DNA of 64,000 nt from Acanthosepion lycidas (taxonomy: Eukaryota > Mollusca > Cephalopoda > Sepiida > Sepiidae): assembly GCA_963932145.1 (NCBI GenBank), contig OZ010581.1, positions 84,273,806 to 84,337,805 on the forward strand. The letters are read 5' to 3'. Under the pieces are notes generated by a model. That model was not told where the DNA came from. It searched no databases and saw only the letters and a list, made by a program, of their open reading frames with translations. The number at the start of each line of letters is the position of its first letter. The stretch's first letter is position 1. The position numbers were made by a program, and so were the translations under genes. Positions 33,428 to 48,359 of the stretch are shown one piece after another.

Positions 33428-36400
33428 ATATAAACTTACTATGTAAGGCAGTGGCAATAATCTTGAACTGTAGAACCAATACTAACTGCACACAACTGCA
33501 GTTCCTACTTGGAATATCATAACAATATGGTGTTGCTGATAGGATCTTTGTTGCATGTAGAAAACGCAGATTTTGTTGAAACTTGGATAAAGTGCTTGAC
33601 AGAAAAAAGAAACTACAAGACAACAAAATAAATGGAGGTGAAAACTAAATCACAGATTTATTTCCTTGCAACAGCTGGTTGTGAAGCCGTTAGGGAGACT
33701 TTGTTGATGATGTATCCAGCAGAAGTGAAAGAAGTGACATTTAACCAAATCAAAGTGTTTATTCTAAGAAATATTCAACCAAAGAAAAGGTTGATCATTG
33801 CTGAACGAACCAAGTTGTTGTCATTAAAATAAGAATGCAAGGAACCCATTATGAAATTTTTGCACTGGCTATGAGACACCAGCAGATATTTTGAATTTTA
33901 ACATTTAGAATGGGAAGAAATGTCTATTGAAAAGGAATTGATTAAATTGATAGAAGATATTTACAATACTTCACATAGATTGAAAATCTTAGAATGGTTG
34001 CAATTAAACCAAATGTCATTAGAGGCATGTATTGAATTTATACAACAGAAAGATTTTATTGAAAAATTCATTAAGGAAAAAAAACAACCTAAAATTATTG
34101 ACACATACATGATAAAGAAAACAACAGTCAAATGCAAATATTATAACTATGAGCATGAGCCAAACAGAGAAAAATGTCCAGCTTTGGGAACAGATATATA
34201 AAAATTATAAAAAGAAAAATCATTTTAAATTGGTGTGAAAATTAAAAAAGAAAATATAAAGGGTGTTGAAAAAATGGAAGACACCTTAAAAAGTGAAAAT
34301 GATGTTTTCTTAATAAAGAAGAGCAAGAAAGAAAATACCTTCATGGAAATTAAATTGAATGAAGTAAATTTAAAAATGCAAATGGATCCAGGCAGCAATG
34401 TAATGCTAATACTGAAGAACCTTTGGGAACAAATGAGTAAACTGAAACTATATAAAAGTTATTGAAAATTAAGACAGTTTGATGGGTCATGCATTAGGAT
34501 GCTTTAAAGGAACATTTGAAATGAAAACCAGGATTGAAATTTTTACTATTGTAGTTCATGCTACAAATTCAGTTCATCCCAAATATGGATTCTTAAAAGA
34601 TAAGATTGAAAGAAAATTATAACCCCTCATATTTTTAATCTCACAGATTTTCAATTCACTTATTACCTCTGGTAGTTGCAAAGCTACATAAAATGATTGA
34701 AAAAGGTATGTTGTAAAATATTTCCCTGGGTGGAAGTAAATGGGCATCACCGACAGTAGTTTGGTGAAAGCCAAATGGTGATCTTAGAAACTGTAGTGAC
34801 TATAAAATAAGCGTAAACAATAAGATTTAGTTAGATTCTTATCCTATCCCAGACATTGAAAATATATTACATTCATTAGCAGAAATTAAATGATTTACAA
34901 AAATTGATCTAAAAAGTGCATACCATAAAATTCAAAATGATAAATTTAATAATTTATGATAAATTATTAAATCACCACTGTCAACTTCCCAATCGGACTA
35001 CTTAGATGAACTTGTATGCCTTATGGGGTGAAAAAAGCAAGTGTCATCGTTCAGAAAGCAATAGAAATGTTCTAAGAGGTTGACATAAAAAAATACGATA
35101 TATCAAGATGATATATGTTTGGATGCAATCAATGAAGAAGAGTTGAAACAAAATCTAACCAGATTAAGGATTTGACACAGAAAATATTAGAGATGTCTCC
35201 TCCTGCCAATAAAAAAAAGAATTAGAATCCTTTTTGGATTTAACAAATTTTTATAGTAAACATTTACCCAAATATTCTGAACTAATTAGTATTTGCCAAA
35301 TTGCATAAAAAGAACAAAGAATTTAAGTGGACTAATATACAACAAACAGCATTTGATAATTTAAAGAATGATCTTGCAAAAATCCCCATTTTGACCCCCA
35401 AAATGTTACATTAATTACAGATGCTAATAAAAGTTTCCATATTGGCAGTCTTAGCCCAGAGCATTGACATTGGCCAAATCTAATTACTCAAACATAGAAA
35501 AAGAGACTCTAGTTATAGTTTGGAGCACTAGTAGGGCTCGTCAATTTTTATTGTGCAGGAAATTCTTGTTGAAGTTTGAGAATAAACTACATTTTTTTTA
35601 ACCTGAGGAAGGAATTACTGAAAGTTATATCTTCCAGAATATTAAAATGGACCATAAAACTAATGGCTTTTGATTTCAATATCAAATATGTAAAAGGAAA
35701 TGTTATTCCCCATGTAGATACATTATCCACATTACATTTTACAAGGAGATAAAAAGACAGCATGTTAGAAAATATAAAAGATGAATTTTTGCATTGGGTA
35801 GAAACTGAGTTTCTATTGATAAATTTACCTCGGAAATATAGCACAATCCAATATTAAGTAATATTGTATCTAGAATAAAAACTAATAAAGAGAATAACTG
35901 TTCAAAAGCTGAAAGAAATTAGATATAAGTTAACTGTAGAAAATGGTGTTGTATGTAAAGGAGATTTAGTATAATATCACCTGAAAAATGTAGAAGGGAC
36001 ATAATATAAAGTGCATGTGTATCATGCATTTGGGCTTACAGCTACACAGAAATGTTTGAAATTAAAAGCATGGTGATCTGGATAGGTACACGATCTTGAA
36101 AATCACATACAGAAATGTCTAAAATGTGCTGAAATAAACATTTTACAGCAGAATAAAGTACACACATAGCCTAATGAGGCAGAACCTTGGTCTCATGTTC
36201 ATATGGATTCACACACACGTTAATGGTGCAGGATTGTGTTTTATTTTGATTGACTCTTTCTCTGGCCTGCCTAAAGTTGTTCGTGTTCACAATAGGAAAA
36301 CTAGTACAAGGCACATAATATTAGATACGAATGGTATGCCAAAAATTTTAGTGCCAGATAATGCCCCAGAATTTTGTGACAGAAATCTGTGTTCTTGGGT

Positions 36401-36835
36401 AACGAAAATTGAACCCTATAAACCAACAGGAAATTGAGCCAGGAAATGAGTCCATCTCAGACCCTATAAACAAACAGGAAATAAGTGATGAGGAGTTATT
36501 AGAAGACCAAAACAGTTTGGACAATTCCAGCAGTGATGGTGAAGAACAGGACATCACCAACAAACAAGACAGATCTAGATCTCCCATAGAGAGAAATACA
36601 CACAGGTCGCTAGAGAGAGGGAGAGAAAGAAATCAAAATAGACAAAGAATCTTGAGATCAATGAAGTGCATATTCACTTTAGGGAGATCTGGTGGTGTTT
36701 GGTTAATGCTACCTCTAATTAGCATATGTCTAGTAGATATGTATAAGCTTGCTATACAAGTTACTGGCAATAGTCTTGGACTGTAGAACCAATACTGACT
36801 GCATACAACTGCAATCCCTACTTGGAATATCATAA
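33428..36835 (+). mobile_element. Worn Ty3/Gypsy element with short LTR-type end repeats
   Basis: Similar end repeats at 33428-33522 and 36742-36835 share AACTGTAGAACCAATACT and CTACTTGGAATATCATAA. Between them, in order: gag-like text with a CCHC-type knuckle (about 33630-34200), a protease-like DPGS region (about 34390), RT and RNase H remains (34800-35750), an integrase core piece (VDSFSGLPK-like, VPDNAPEFC; 36174-36410) and a Ser/Arg-rich tail to 36790. The gag-to-integrase order is kept, but there are many breaks. The two ends differ by roughly 10 percent or more by eye, so insertion is old. The following 36836-37600 has nothing I recognise. Confidence 0.75.
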
Positions 36836-37689
36836 GTTTAAAGTTACATTGGAAGAAAATTGTAGAAGAAAATGGATATTATTTTGATTAAATAAAAGTT
36901 CATTTTGATTAAATTAAACTAAATGGAAAAAATTATAAGCTTCATGAGCAGTTATAGAAAAATGTTTGAGTTTGTTCACTTGATGTTTTATGGAGCAAAA
37001 TTTGTAGTAATGTTAGATTTATCAATATTATGGACATATAATCTGCAAAAAACTTGACATTATGTCAAAAAGTTCTTTTTAATCTATTAAATAATATATT
37101 GCCTTATAAAGGTAAGAAATATTTTTAAAAAATTTCTGGCTATGTCAGAGTAGATTTTTTTTTAAATAAATCAATTTTTCTATTACTGTTCTTATTTGTA
37201 GTATTTTTATAATGCTGCCCCCCTCTATTCCTCAAGGATGTGCAGCCATACATTTTGGACCCTATCTCTCGTAGATATCTTCAGCTTAGGATGACTGTGG
37301 GGTCAGGTTGGTTATATACAATTTTAAACTGACCAAGGATTTAGTGCCAATTAGGTTGTCTAGAGTTGCTGGTTTCTTACTAACAAAAAAAGGAGGGTTG
37401 CCCTTCCTCTTGATTTACTAAGCCATGGTATTTTCTTTGACAACTGGGCTGAAGGAAAGAAAATTGTACTCTTGTTGGAAGAAGGTCTGATCTTGGTTGG
37501 AAATGATAGTTTTAACAATAGTAAATAAAGATAGAATATTTACAAAAATTTGATATAGCCTAACACCTTTGGATAGGGTAGTGACTTGGAACCAAAGTGT
37601 GTGTTCTCAAACTTTTATCAGAGAATCAAACATCGAGTTAAGTTCAGGTGGATGTGAATTGCATGTGTTGATCAGCCAATATCTGATAT

Positions 37690-38375
37690 GTCTCTCCTGT
37701 CTATTCTGTCTCTTAAAATCTCTGATATCTTTGACGCTCTTGGCCACTTTGCATCTTCTTAACCTGCGCTTTTACAAAGAACATCAATCGTCAAGGTCTG
37801 TGGGAACCCTTGGCTTCTCAGAAAAGAAAAATAAATCTCTTTATCTTCAAAATGGCAATTCTTTTGAGATATTTTCTCATGCCAAAATTCTATAATCAGC
37901 ACATGGCCACTAAAAACCATGTCCTCAACACTTGGTTATTCTGTGTTTTTCTTGACCAGTACTTTCACAATGTCATTTAGCATCTACGTGAACCCTTGGC
38001 TTCTTTGAGAAAAATAAATAATGGTAATTCTCTCTACCCTGTATCGGCAAATATTTTGGAATATTTTCTCATGCCAAAATATGACCTCATCACCTAGTCG
38101 ACTTCTAAAACCTTGTAATTTCGAATGATATCTTGTTCTTGGTTTTTCTTTAAACAGTACTTTTACAAACATCATTAATCAACTGTCAAAAGCTTGCATA
38201 TGACTTTTTTGTGAGTCCACTGTTTACACCAATTCTTGGGTTTTTAAGAAAAGTAACTTTTTTTTTTAAAGTAAAAATAAAATCTCGGGGTATCTTCTTT
38301 GCTGTTCTTAGTATTTTCTTGTTTAATTTGTATGGTTAATTTGTTAATCTATTACCATAGCTAAATAGTGTCACA
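37690..38375 (-). repeat. 3' LTR (part) of the large Gypsy element
   Basis: Matches 49300-50150 over most of its length, for example GATATCTTGTTCTTGGTTTTTCTTTAA. On the minus strand it begins TGTGACACTATTTAG at 38375, directly after a purine tract, the usual 3' LTR start. Its far end could not be located; it appears shorter than the 5' LTR. Confidence 0.8.
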
Positions 38376-38787
38376 ATCCTCCCTAACCTATCCTGTCATT
38401 TACCTGTAAATGACACCTAAATTCCCAGTACACTATTTAGCATGCATCATGCATTTGCTTCATGCAATTCTAATTTCTTTTTCCTTTTTCCTTTCACAAT
38501 GTTTTCATGTTCAGTCTCTCTCTTTCATCTGTGTTTCTGTACAACATGCATTGTAATGTCCATTTCATTTTATTTTTCATGCAATTAAAGTTCTTTTCAC
38601 CTTCTTCTGTTCTGCATGCAATGTAATGTTCTTCTCATTTTTTTTTCATGCAATTTAAGGTGTATGTGTGCTCATAGTGTGTGTGTGTGTTGTGTTATGG
38701 CTGGTTTTTCTTGGTCAATGTTTTTCTCTATGCAAAAGGAGGTTTTTCTGTTGTACGTGTTGGTTCCAATTCAGCTTCTTCTGTTGG

Positions 38788-40660
38788 CTACTCTGCAATT
38801 TCCTCTTTAATTCTGTCTGGGTAAGGAACACTGCCCGGTATCTCCCTCTCGAGTTGCTGCATGCTCATATGATTACTACGAATTAATTCTCTTCTACTTT
38901 TTCTAAATTTCCATACTGCTATTCTCATTATGGCAATAATTATTAATGTATCCATCATTGCTGACCAATTTATCACAATCTGTTCATCATTCTCCCAAGC
39001 CATACCATCCTTTCTCAACACACTTAATTTGTCCATCAACTGATCCATATTGATCTTTTCTATTAGCTTCATTAGCCCTGGCATTTTATTCAATGTAACA
39101 TTAGGGAATCTACTCACTAGTAGTTCCCCCAACTCTGTACAATTGACAAAGCTTCTGTCAATCAATTCTATAATCAAGTTTTTCTTTTCATATCTTTCTT
39201 CTACCTGATAATATGGGGGTAAAGAAATATCCCAAATGCTGAACATCCCAGGAGCAATTCTAACAGGAATAATGGTGGTTTTACTTTTAGTGTCCTTGTG
39301 AACTCTCCCCCACATACCCTAGACACGCTGATTGGTTCCTGTGTGGCCACTACCCACACTCTGTCTGAAACACTGATAGCTTGTGGTAATGCAGTGTTTG
39401 CTAATACTTCCATTTGAGAAGTTTTCTTAATTCTTTCTTTTTCTTCCCTTTAAACAATTCTAGCACGTACATCTTGTGATTCCCTGCTACATAGATGGGA
39501 CTTTTTTCTACCTGAATGCAAAGCTATGTATTCTGTTTCCACCTTGTATCTTGCCACCATTCTTAAACCTTGATCTCCTCTGGGGTAGGGAATAGGTAAA
39601 TTTTAACTTGATATATCTCAAATATACTCTTTCTATCCAACAATGGAATAGACATTAAAACTAATAGCTTTCTATCTTTCAGCAAGGTCACACATCCCAG
39701 TGCATTATAATATTTCCACAATTCTTTGGTGGGATCCACTGGCAACCTTAGATATATTCCAAGTAGCAATTCTCACACTAACCCGGGGTTACTATGCTTG
39801 GGGACAGGTGTCTTAGCGACAACATGTCTAATTGAGCTGTCACAACCTTGCAAGGTTGTCAATGACTGGCTTTTTTGTCACACCTTTGTCATTTGTAATT
39901 GTCATTAGTTGAAAATATTTTTGCATAAATCCACTCATTTCATGTAATTCGACCATTACAGTTTCTGTATCATTAATTACCTCTTGTCTCAACTCTGCTA
40001 GGTTACAATCAATTAATTCTGGCTCTATTCTTGGCCAGTTCCAACCTTGTCACATTCAATATTGACACACTCTCCCTTGCCACCTGAGCTAGTGTTCTCT
40101 GGTTTATCTCTACTTCTCGCAGTTTTATGATTTTAACTTCATCTTCAGTCACTGTTCCAAACAGGACATTTAACGCCTTTCCAACAATCACCGAATCACC
40201 AATCTCTTCTCTCTCATCTGCAGTAGCTCTATTTCCTTCAGGTAATTTTTCATGTCCCTTCATTAAGCCTGTATCATAGTGGCCTCCAAATCTAGAGAAT
40301 ACAATAATCTGAGATATCCCTTATCCTTGGGATAATCTCACCCTACCTTCAACCTGGCTGTACCCAGCCGTCTTAGGTCATTTCTTAGTTTATTTAACAG
40401 CGACTCATATTGATTTAAGTCTATCACGAAAATGATCAACCATTTCAACCTGGTTATTATTACTTTACTTGTCTTCTTAAAAATAGTATTCCAGCTGTGC
40501 TTCCAAGCTTCCGTTGTCCTTATCATCATCATCATTATTGTGGCTACCATCATCATCAGCATCATCAATCCTTTCATTTTGGCCATTCCTGCAAGGCAAC
40601 AAGATCTTCTTGTTTTTATTCTTCCTAACCATTCAGCTTTGTTCAATTCTTTATTCAATT
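38788..40660 (-). pseudogene. env-like region of the large Gypsy element
   Basis: Separate minus-strand open pieces lie where env sits in errantivirus-like Gypsy elements, between integrase and 3' LTR. The last piece (39315-38788) has a hydrophobic segment (TLIIIAIMRIAVW) followed by a basic Lys/Arg-rich tail, like the membrane anchor and cytoplasmic end of an envelope glycoprotein. There is no strong match by eye to a named env family. Broken. Confidence 0.55.
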
Positions 40661-40727
40661 ATTCTGGGATAATTTCATAATTTCTTTTCTTTAATTTTCG
40701 ACCTTTCAGCCTTTCCTTTTTTTAACT

Positions 40728-41094
40728 AACTCAAGAACAAAAGAAAAAGAAAAAGAAGGGACCCCCCACCTGTGAGTTTGCTCGTTTTATATCAGTTCTA
40801 ACTGGCCAAAATTTGCATACATTACACATCCGTGACTCATAAATACCCCCCCTGCCAAGGATGCTCGTGCTTTTATTGTTAACTTCCGTTTGTGCTCGTT
40901 TCGGATTCTAAGGTAGGCCATTTTTTTCTCCTTGTTCGTCCAGCATTTCATTTAGCCAGGGACTGTTGCTACATTTGCGTAAGCGTCCACTATTCTGCTT
41001 ACATATCAAGCATGCCACTCATTGCCTCTTAGAACAGTACACTGTAGTCAGTTCAGCAGAACCCACAGACTGCTGCCTTTCAGTTTCACTACAC
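40728..41094 (-). repeat. 3' LTR of the nested Gypsy element
   Basis: Direct repeat of 44752-45132; the internal side is preceded on the minus strand by a GGGG-containing purine stretch. Confidence 0.85.
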
Positions 41095-44000
41095 TCCCCT
41101 GTGATCTGGTGATCACATAGGTGACAACCCGGAGCGGGTCTCTTCCATCTAGTACTCCTTCGCAGTAATGGTACCTCTTGTACTTCCTCCTCCTCGGACA
41201 ACTCATTTGAAGAAATATCACCTGTTGCATACACGTTGTTTACCTCACAGGGGCTACTATGTGCTTCGTTGATGGTGATCACCCTTGCACTTTAGGTTGA
41301 TAGTTCACTGTCACTCCCACTCTCGGAGGTACTCAAGCCCATGATGGGATGCAGGTCCCTCACATGGCGGGGCATCCTGTCGACATGGACGTTTTGTGGG
41401 TTTATCACACCTGTAACACATCCACGTGTATAAGGGGACATGCACCGTTCAATTGGGGTCTTCATCCAGACATGATCGCCCACGTCATATGCACTCTGCT
41501 GCTTGGGCCTATCTGGCAGGGGTGCATTCAGTCGGACGTGATAGTGATTAATCAGGTTGGCAGGTGCAGTCAGCGGCAACACGTTATCCTTAGGAGTGAC
41601 ATTGTACCAATAGACTGCTTCTATTATGATGCATTGTTTCCTTGCTGCAATTCGTTTAACACTTCGATGACATCGTTCCACAATGCCATTTCCGGAGGGA
41701 ACATGCGCACAATGAAAACACAATTGGACTCCCCACTCACTTAGAAAGTTCTCGAAGCTCCTGCTGCGAAATGCCGTATCATTGTCAACGAGCATTTCAG
41801 CCGGTGCTCCACGCTTGCAGAAAAGGCCTTCCAGGTGGCTGATAATGTTTGCTGAATCTTTGCCAAATTGAAAACTGTTGGGCCCGCAGTCAATGAGGGA
41901 CAGATAGTGTCAGCCTTGGTAGTGGGTTACATCCATTCCCACTCGAAAGCAAGTGTCACTCAGTTCCAATCTCCTCCTCGGCCAATGCGTGGGTGGAGGG
42001 TCAATTGACTGGCACTTCTTGCAATTTCTCACCACAGCCCTAACCGATGCTTTAGAAACTGTGAGGTCAACCTGTCTGTACAACATTCACCTTATTCCGG
42101 GGTGGCTGCTTCGGTGATGGATGGACCTTATCCAGTCAGAGTCGTGCTTGTCTGGTGACACGCTGCTTGCACAGCACGAAGGTTCAACCATCTTGACAAG
42201 GTCAAGCCATCTCTGTGGTACTCTCATTAGGCTATCTGCTTGGTTATGTTCCAACTTCCCCAGGACTACATCCACAGACAGTTCATATTCTTGGACCAAG
42301 CTTGCGAGTGTATCAAGCCGCTGTCTGATTAGCATCTCACTTGCCGCTTTGGTGTGCACCCTAGCCTTCCCCGTGAGGGTGTCCATGACCCATTTGTGTA
42401 CACATGCAGAGTCAGTGTGAAGATGCAGTATATTTGCTTTCCACATTAATGCCATGTTTACACCTTTTAGCATCGCATCAAGCTCCGCCAAATTTATGTG
42501 CTGCGTATCCCTTTCGTTTCGTAACCAGCTCACATACTCCACAGCAACTCCATCGTGCTCCAATGATACTCCAGTGGCTAAAGAGCTTGCATCGACCCAA
42601 ACGTCGAGCTCGGGACCATTAACACACCACTTTCCTTGCACAGGGTCTTTTTGACGCACTCTTGCGACAACTTCTTCTATCATTATCGTTAAAGGGATGT
42701 CAATCACCTTGTCATCCCAACACTTTGTCATGTCTGCTGCTCTCCTCTTAATAAATGCTGCAGCCACCCTAAGCCATTTCACTACTGGGAAGTACCCAAC
42801 CAACTTTCCACAAAATGAGAACACACTATGTCGGGTAAGAATACGTGGCACGCTCAGGACCTTGTTCTCATATTAGAGTGTTGTCTTCTCCCCGAACTGC
42901 TAAGCCAAGCACTCTCGCACCGTTTTGCAGCCGCTCTGGTTCTTTGCTTAGCCAAATGTTGCATCACCCTGGTTGCGGAAACTATGTCTTCGTTAATAAA
43001 GACATTGTCAATGTATGCCAATGTTGCCTGCCGGATTGCGTCATCCTGCGAGAGTGTAGCTTCAAAAATAGCTCGCATGATAGATGGTACTACATTGAGT
43101 TCAAAACCCATGTGCGATAAGCAGTACCTTTTTCCTTTGAAAATAATGGTCTGGTACAGCCACAAGGATTTGTGTACATGCACTTGTAAATAGGCCCTTC
43201 GGAGATCCAGCAATGACACATTGGAGCCTTTCTTTCTCCACTCTCTCAACTTTTGTGCACAGACATCGGCTTGTGCCATGTATCCGTTCAACTCACGAAA
43301 GTCCAGCAATGGGCACACCTTAGACTTATTCTGTTGAAAAATGGCCATCAATGGAATCAGGTCTTTTGGGGGACCAAGTTCCTCCTCAGGATAGGGAAGC
43401 AGCCATCCATTGCTTAGCCATGTTTCCAGCTCACGACGGTACTCTTGTCAAATTTGAGCGGACATGGAATACTTAGGCACCTTATTCGTAAGACCACTTC
43501 CACGCCACTGTCCAAACCCTGGTTTGCTCATCGAACTCAGCGCTGAAGTCTATTCTGATCGCAGCACAAGCACACGGCTGCATCCTTGAGAAAATAGCAC
43601 CACCAAACTGGTCTATATGAAGTCTACCCAGCATTTTGATTACATCCATTTCAGTTAGCATGTCGAAGTCTAACAGTGGACTGTCCACGACCACAACATC
43701 AAGTTTCACGGGGCCCACATTATCTACCGTCAGCGTGATAGTCCCAACACCATTACTGTGGAGGGTTTCACCGTTGACTGTTAGGACATCCGATGTTTGC
43801 TGACTCCAGGGGTTGCATACTGATCCAGTCACAAACTGAGAACATCCAGAATCCACCAGTGCTGTGCACTTCTTGCCATTAATGACAGCTTCAGTCATGG
43901 GCAATGCCTCTTTTAATTTGAATTGGAAGAGAGTGGTGCTGACATCTTGCCCCTGTTTCCATTTCCCGGACAGTTTTTTTACTAAGTGCCCGGTTTTGTT

Positions 44001-44751
44001 GCAGAGATAACAGCGCATGGCCGATCTTTCTCTCCAGTTTCTAGCACTTCCGCATTGTATACAATCTTTGGGTCCCCGCACCTGAATCGGGCTGATATCA
44101 CTCTGGCTAGTTTCGCAAAGGGTCAGTGTATGTGAGGCCTGCTTCAGTTACCCTGCAGCGGCTAAATGTTCGTCCCTGGTATCCACCAATACGGTGTGAG
44201 CTCTTTCAAGTAGCTCTCCCAAAGTTAGGGTTTTCATCCTGGTAGACGAACAAAGGAGCCCCTTGAGGTGACGTGGTAACCCATTAATGAAGGCGCCCTT
44301 CATCCAACATTCCAGCGGCATTTCGCCTACCAGCCGTGGCAAATCTGTTAGAAACTCATCCACAGTCTCTTCTGGATGGAGAAGGCTTTCACAAGGGCAC
44401 ACTTAATCTCCTCAATGTTACTCCGTTGTTCTTTTGATAGCTGCCAATATGTCTCCTGGGCCACATCTTTCAATCGTAGTGGTAAAACCTGCTCTACCTT
44501 GGTTATTTCGCAAAGCTCACAGGTTAATTCCACGTCTTCCAACCATTCCATTATTGGATGTCCGTTGCTGCACTGCTGAATTTGGGAATTAGTTGAACGT
44601 CAAATTGCCTTGACACCATAGTTCTAATACTGCTGAAATAGCTTGAAGGAAAAGAGTTGGTTTTAAGTGCTGTCCCAAGTATAAGGAGGAAGATAGATTC
44701 CTATAGTCTTTCTTAGTCTCTGACAATACACACATCCTGAACCATACGACC

Positions 44752-45132
44752 AACTCAAGAACAAAAGAAAAAGAAGAGACCCCCCACCTGTGAGTTTGCT
44801 CATTTTGTATCAGTTCTAACTGGCCAAAATTTGCATATGTTACACATCTGTGACTCATAAATACCCCCCCCCAAGGATGCTCGTGCTTTTATTGTTAACT
44901 TCCGACACTCTGCAGGTGAAACGCGTTTGCGCTCATTTCGGATTCTAAGGTAGGCCATTTTTTTCTCCTTGTTTGTCCAGCAATTCATTTAGCCAGGGAC
45001 TGTTGCTACATTTGCATAAGCATCCACTATTCTGCTTACATATCACGCATGTCACTTGTTGCCTCTTAGAACGGCAAACTGTAGTCAGTTCAGCAGAACC
45101 CACAGACTGCTGCCTTTCAGTTTCGCTATACT
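44752..45132 (-). repeat. 5' LTR of the nested Gypsy element
   Basis: Direct repeat of 40728-41094, with an additional GACACTCTGCAGGTGAAACG segment near 44908 not present in the other LTR. Confidence 0.85.
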
Positions 45133-48100
45133 GGACATGTCTGCTGTACTATCCTATAGTATGGTTCCCATCTATTGTCCAGCTTTACTTCTCTCAGGTT
45201 AATTTTGTAGTATACAGGGTCTCCAACATCCAAATTCTACTACCTTTTTTCCAGCATTCACTTTCTCATTTCTTCTCTACTGTGCTTTCTTTATTCTTCT
45301 TCTGAACTGTACAAATATCTTATGCTGTTGTTCCAATAACAGCTGATGATGATCTTCCCCCATATACTTTCTCCAGAGCTTCAACAAGTTATCTACAGGC
45401 AGGACCACGTCTCTACCAAACAACATAAAGTATGGCGAAAATCTGGAGGTTTCACTAATCGCAAACCTCACAGCCGGCAGTGCCTGTCAAGTACAGATCC
45501 CAATTTTCTGTATATTCTGTGAAACCTCTCTACTCTACCGTTTCCTTGGGGGTGATATGGAGATGTTTTTATGTGCTCTATATTCAAGCCTGTCAGCACC
45601 TCCTTCATTATGCTGTTTATATTCTCTGTGCCATTATCAGTAACAAGTTGCACAGGGGCACCATACCTAGGGAAGATCTCACTTATTATCAAGTCGGCTA
45701 CAGTTTTAGCCCTCTTGTCTGGTACTGCAAATGCCTCAGGCCAATTCATTAGCCAATCAATAAATCTCACTATATAATTATTTCCTCATGCAGTTTCCCT
45801 ATATGGTCCTGATACATCCATACTCACTTTTTTGAAGGGGGGAAACTCGGCACATCTACCCCTTCCAATGGTGCCATTTCATGCCTTCTACTCTGCGACT
45901 GGCACACTACACAACTCTGAACATAATTAGTGACGTCTCCATACAATTTGGGCCAATAGTACTTTCTCCCTATTAGGTCATAGGTTCTATCAATTCCTAT
46001 GTGCCCCAACCTCTCATGGCACTGTTCTAATATCTCTGGCCTTGAACTTTTGGGCACATACAATTTGGCTTTAACTTCCTCATCTCTACCTGAGAGATAA
46101 TACAACCTTTCATCTATTATTGCATACTTGGTGGTCTCTCCTGCCTCCACCTTTTCTCTAAGGGCAGCTATCTCACTGTCTGCCTGCTCCTTTTCAATGC
46201 CTTCTGTCCAGTAGGAATCAGTCATCATCTGTGCATCCCCTTCTTCAACTGATTCTAACATAGGGTGATCCTTTAACTTATTGGAGTTAATTACTCCGAT
46301 TCTATAAGCTTTATCATCCACTCGCTGCTCTACTTTTACAGATCTTTCTTCTAATTGTTTCGGTATTCTTGAGAGTAAACTGGCATAGGTATTTTCTTTC
46401 CCTGCCAAATACTCTATCTTACAGTGGTAGCCACTTTAGAGCTCACTGTTGAATCTTCTTATTATTCATTCATTCTGCCTGCAGTAGATACTGGAGGGGC
46501 CTATAGTCTGTCTTTATAGTAAAGACGGCACCATTCAAGTAGTAGTCTAGTTTTTGAAGGGCATACATGATAGCATATGCCTCTCTTTCTATTACTAGCC
46601 ACCTCTGTTGTGTCTCCAAGAGCTTATGAAAGAGAAAGTATATCTGTACTTCTTTTGGTATGCCTGGCACTGGTCCTTCTTTATCGGGGCACAGCTGGGT
46701 GAGAACTGCTCACTCACAACAGTGTATAGGACCATGAGCAGTGGAACAGCTGTCAGCTTCTCTTTCAAGGTATCAAATGCCCTTTGGCAGTCCTCTGTAC
46801 ACTTGAACTGAGCATATTTCTTTGTGAGTGCTACTAGGGGTATGGCAATTCTAGAGAATGCTGGGATAAATCGTCTGTAGTACCCTATAGGCCCTATAAA
46901 TCCTCTTACTTGTCTCACTGACTTAGGTTCTGGAATTTCTCTTATAACTTCCACCTTATCCATGTTGGGCTTAATGCCTTCTCTGTTTATAACAAAGCCC
47001 AAATATCTAGTTTCATCCTTCAGAAACTGACATTTTGATCATTTTAATTTTAAATCATGCTTCCTTAGTCTTCCCAACACTTGTTTGAGATGGAAAAAGT
47101 GTTCTGGCATTTCTGAAAATACTAGACTATCATCTAGATATGCCATAGCAAAAATCTAACTGTATTGACATAAGCTGATGGAAGATTCCTGGGGCATTAA
47201 TTAAACCAAATGGCATCACCCTGAACTGAAGCAGTCCTAGGTGACACACAAATGCACCTTTTCCTTGTCAGTTTCATCAAGGGCTACCTGCCAATACCCG
47301 GACCTCAAGTCCAATGTGGAGAAGTACTTCGCCTTCCCTAATAATGCCAATTAGTGGCTGTGGCACTGCCAATGGTTTAGAAATGGAATTCAGTTTCCTG
47401 AAATCCACACAAAAACCATCTTTCTTGTCTCCTATCACAATCGGGAAGCTCCAAGGGGAAATTGATCTATCATCCCCACTTCCATCTCCCTCACTGCCTC
47501 TTTCACTAGGGGTCTCTTATGAACAGGTGTTCTATAAGGCTTCAATCTCACAGGGAGGTGATTGCCGGTATTGATCTTCATGTTTACTGTGTGGGTCTGT
47601 CCTAATTCCTTATCTGATTTGGCTACCACATCCCGATTATTTCTTAGCAGACCTCCCTCTCTGGCCTTAAACTTATCAGGTGCCAATATCTCTTTGTCTG
47701 CTATTCCTTCTGGTTGCTCTACACATTTTCTTTTCTTCTCATCGAATTTCACTCAATTCAGAGTTTGCAGGGGTAATGCCTTTCCTACCTTCTTTCAAGT
47801 GGGGTTCACTAGCTAAGAGCCACTTCACAAACTCTGACGCCTTCCCTCTTGTGGCGTCATATGCCAAATACAAAGTTTCTCAGTCTGAGAGTCCATAATC
47901 TATGCAGCTCTTATCTAGAGTTGCCAACCAATCTATAAAATCTCTGGAATTCCCATCAAAGGCCGGAATCCTAGGTCCACCTAACAATTTCCTCAGGTCT
48001 ACTGGCAACCGTTGTTCAACCCACTCTTCCTCCATGTCTACCCTATCAAAATCGTGGTCAGACATATTTAAACTATTCAAAAAAACACAATCAAGAGCAG

Positions 48101-48359
48101 CAACAATCAAAAAAAAATATTGGGAGATTAACTGAAAAAAAGTGTCTCACCTGTCAGTTGATTCTCAGGTCGTTCATCTCTGCTTTCGGGCTGTTGATCT
48201 AGAGTGTCTGGAACCATATGGTTATAAATAACCAAAGTCCTTTCGTTCCTACTCTATTTTGTCTACTTGAAATGCTGTGTGTTGTCCTGGGGCGAAATTC
48301 TCTGCAACTCCTTTGGCAGGGGTCAGTCAGGGTCAGATCCTGTGGTCACGGCCCCAATA

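Larger units (their letters stand above)
40728..45132 (-). mobile_element. Nested Ty3/Gypsy element with about 370-bp LTRs
   Basis: LTRs at 40728-41094 and 44752-45132 are close to 90 percent alike by eye. They share GGACCCCCCACCTGTGAGTT, TAAATACCCCCC and GATTCTAAGGTAGGCCATTT. Minus-strand parts: gag tail (44551-44148), CCHC knuckle plus protease DSG region (44081-43482), RT (43351-42854), RNase H (42851-42087) and integrase (41795-41292). About 4.4 kb with a few breaks. It sits between integrase and env of the larger element, in the same orientation. The internal coding order is complete. Confidence 0.85.

Noticed and set aside
36409-36786. Host Ser/Arg-rich protein gene
   Set aside because: It lies between the integrase piece and the right end repeat of a Gypsy element, so it is element-derived tail sequence.
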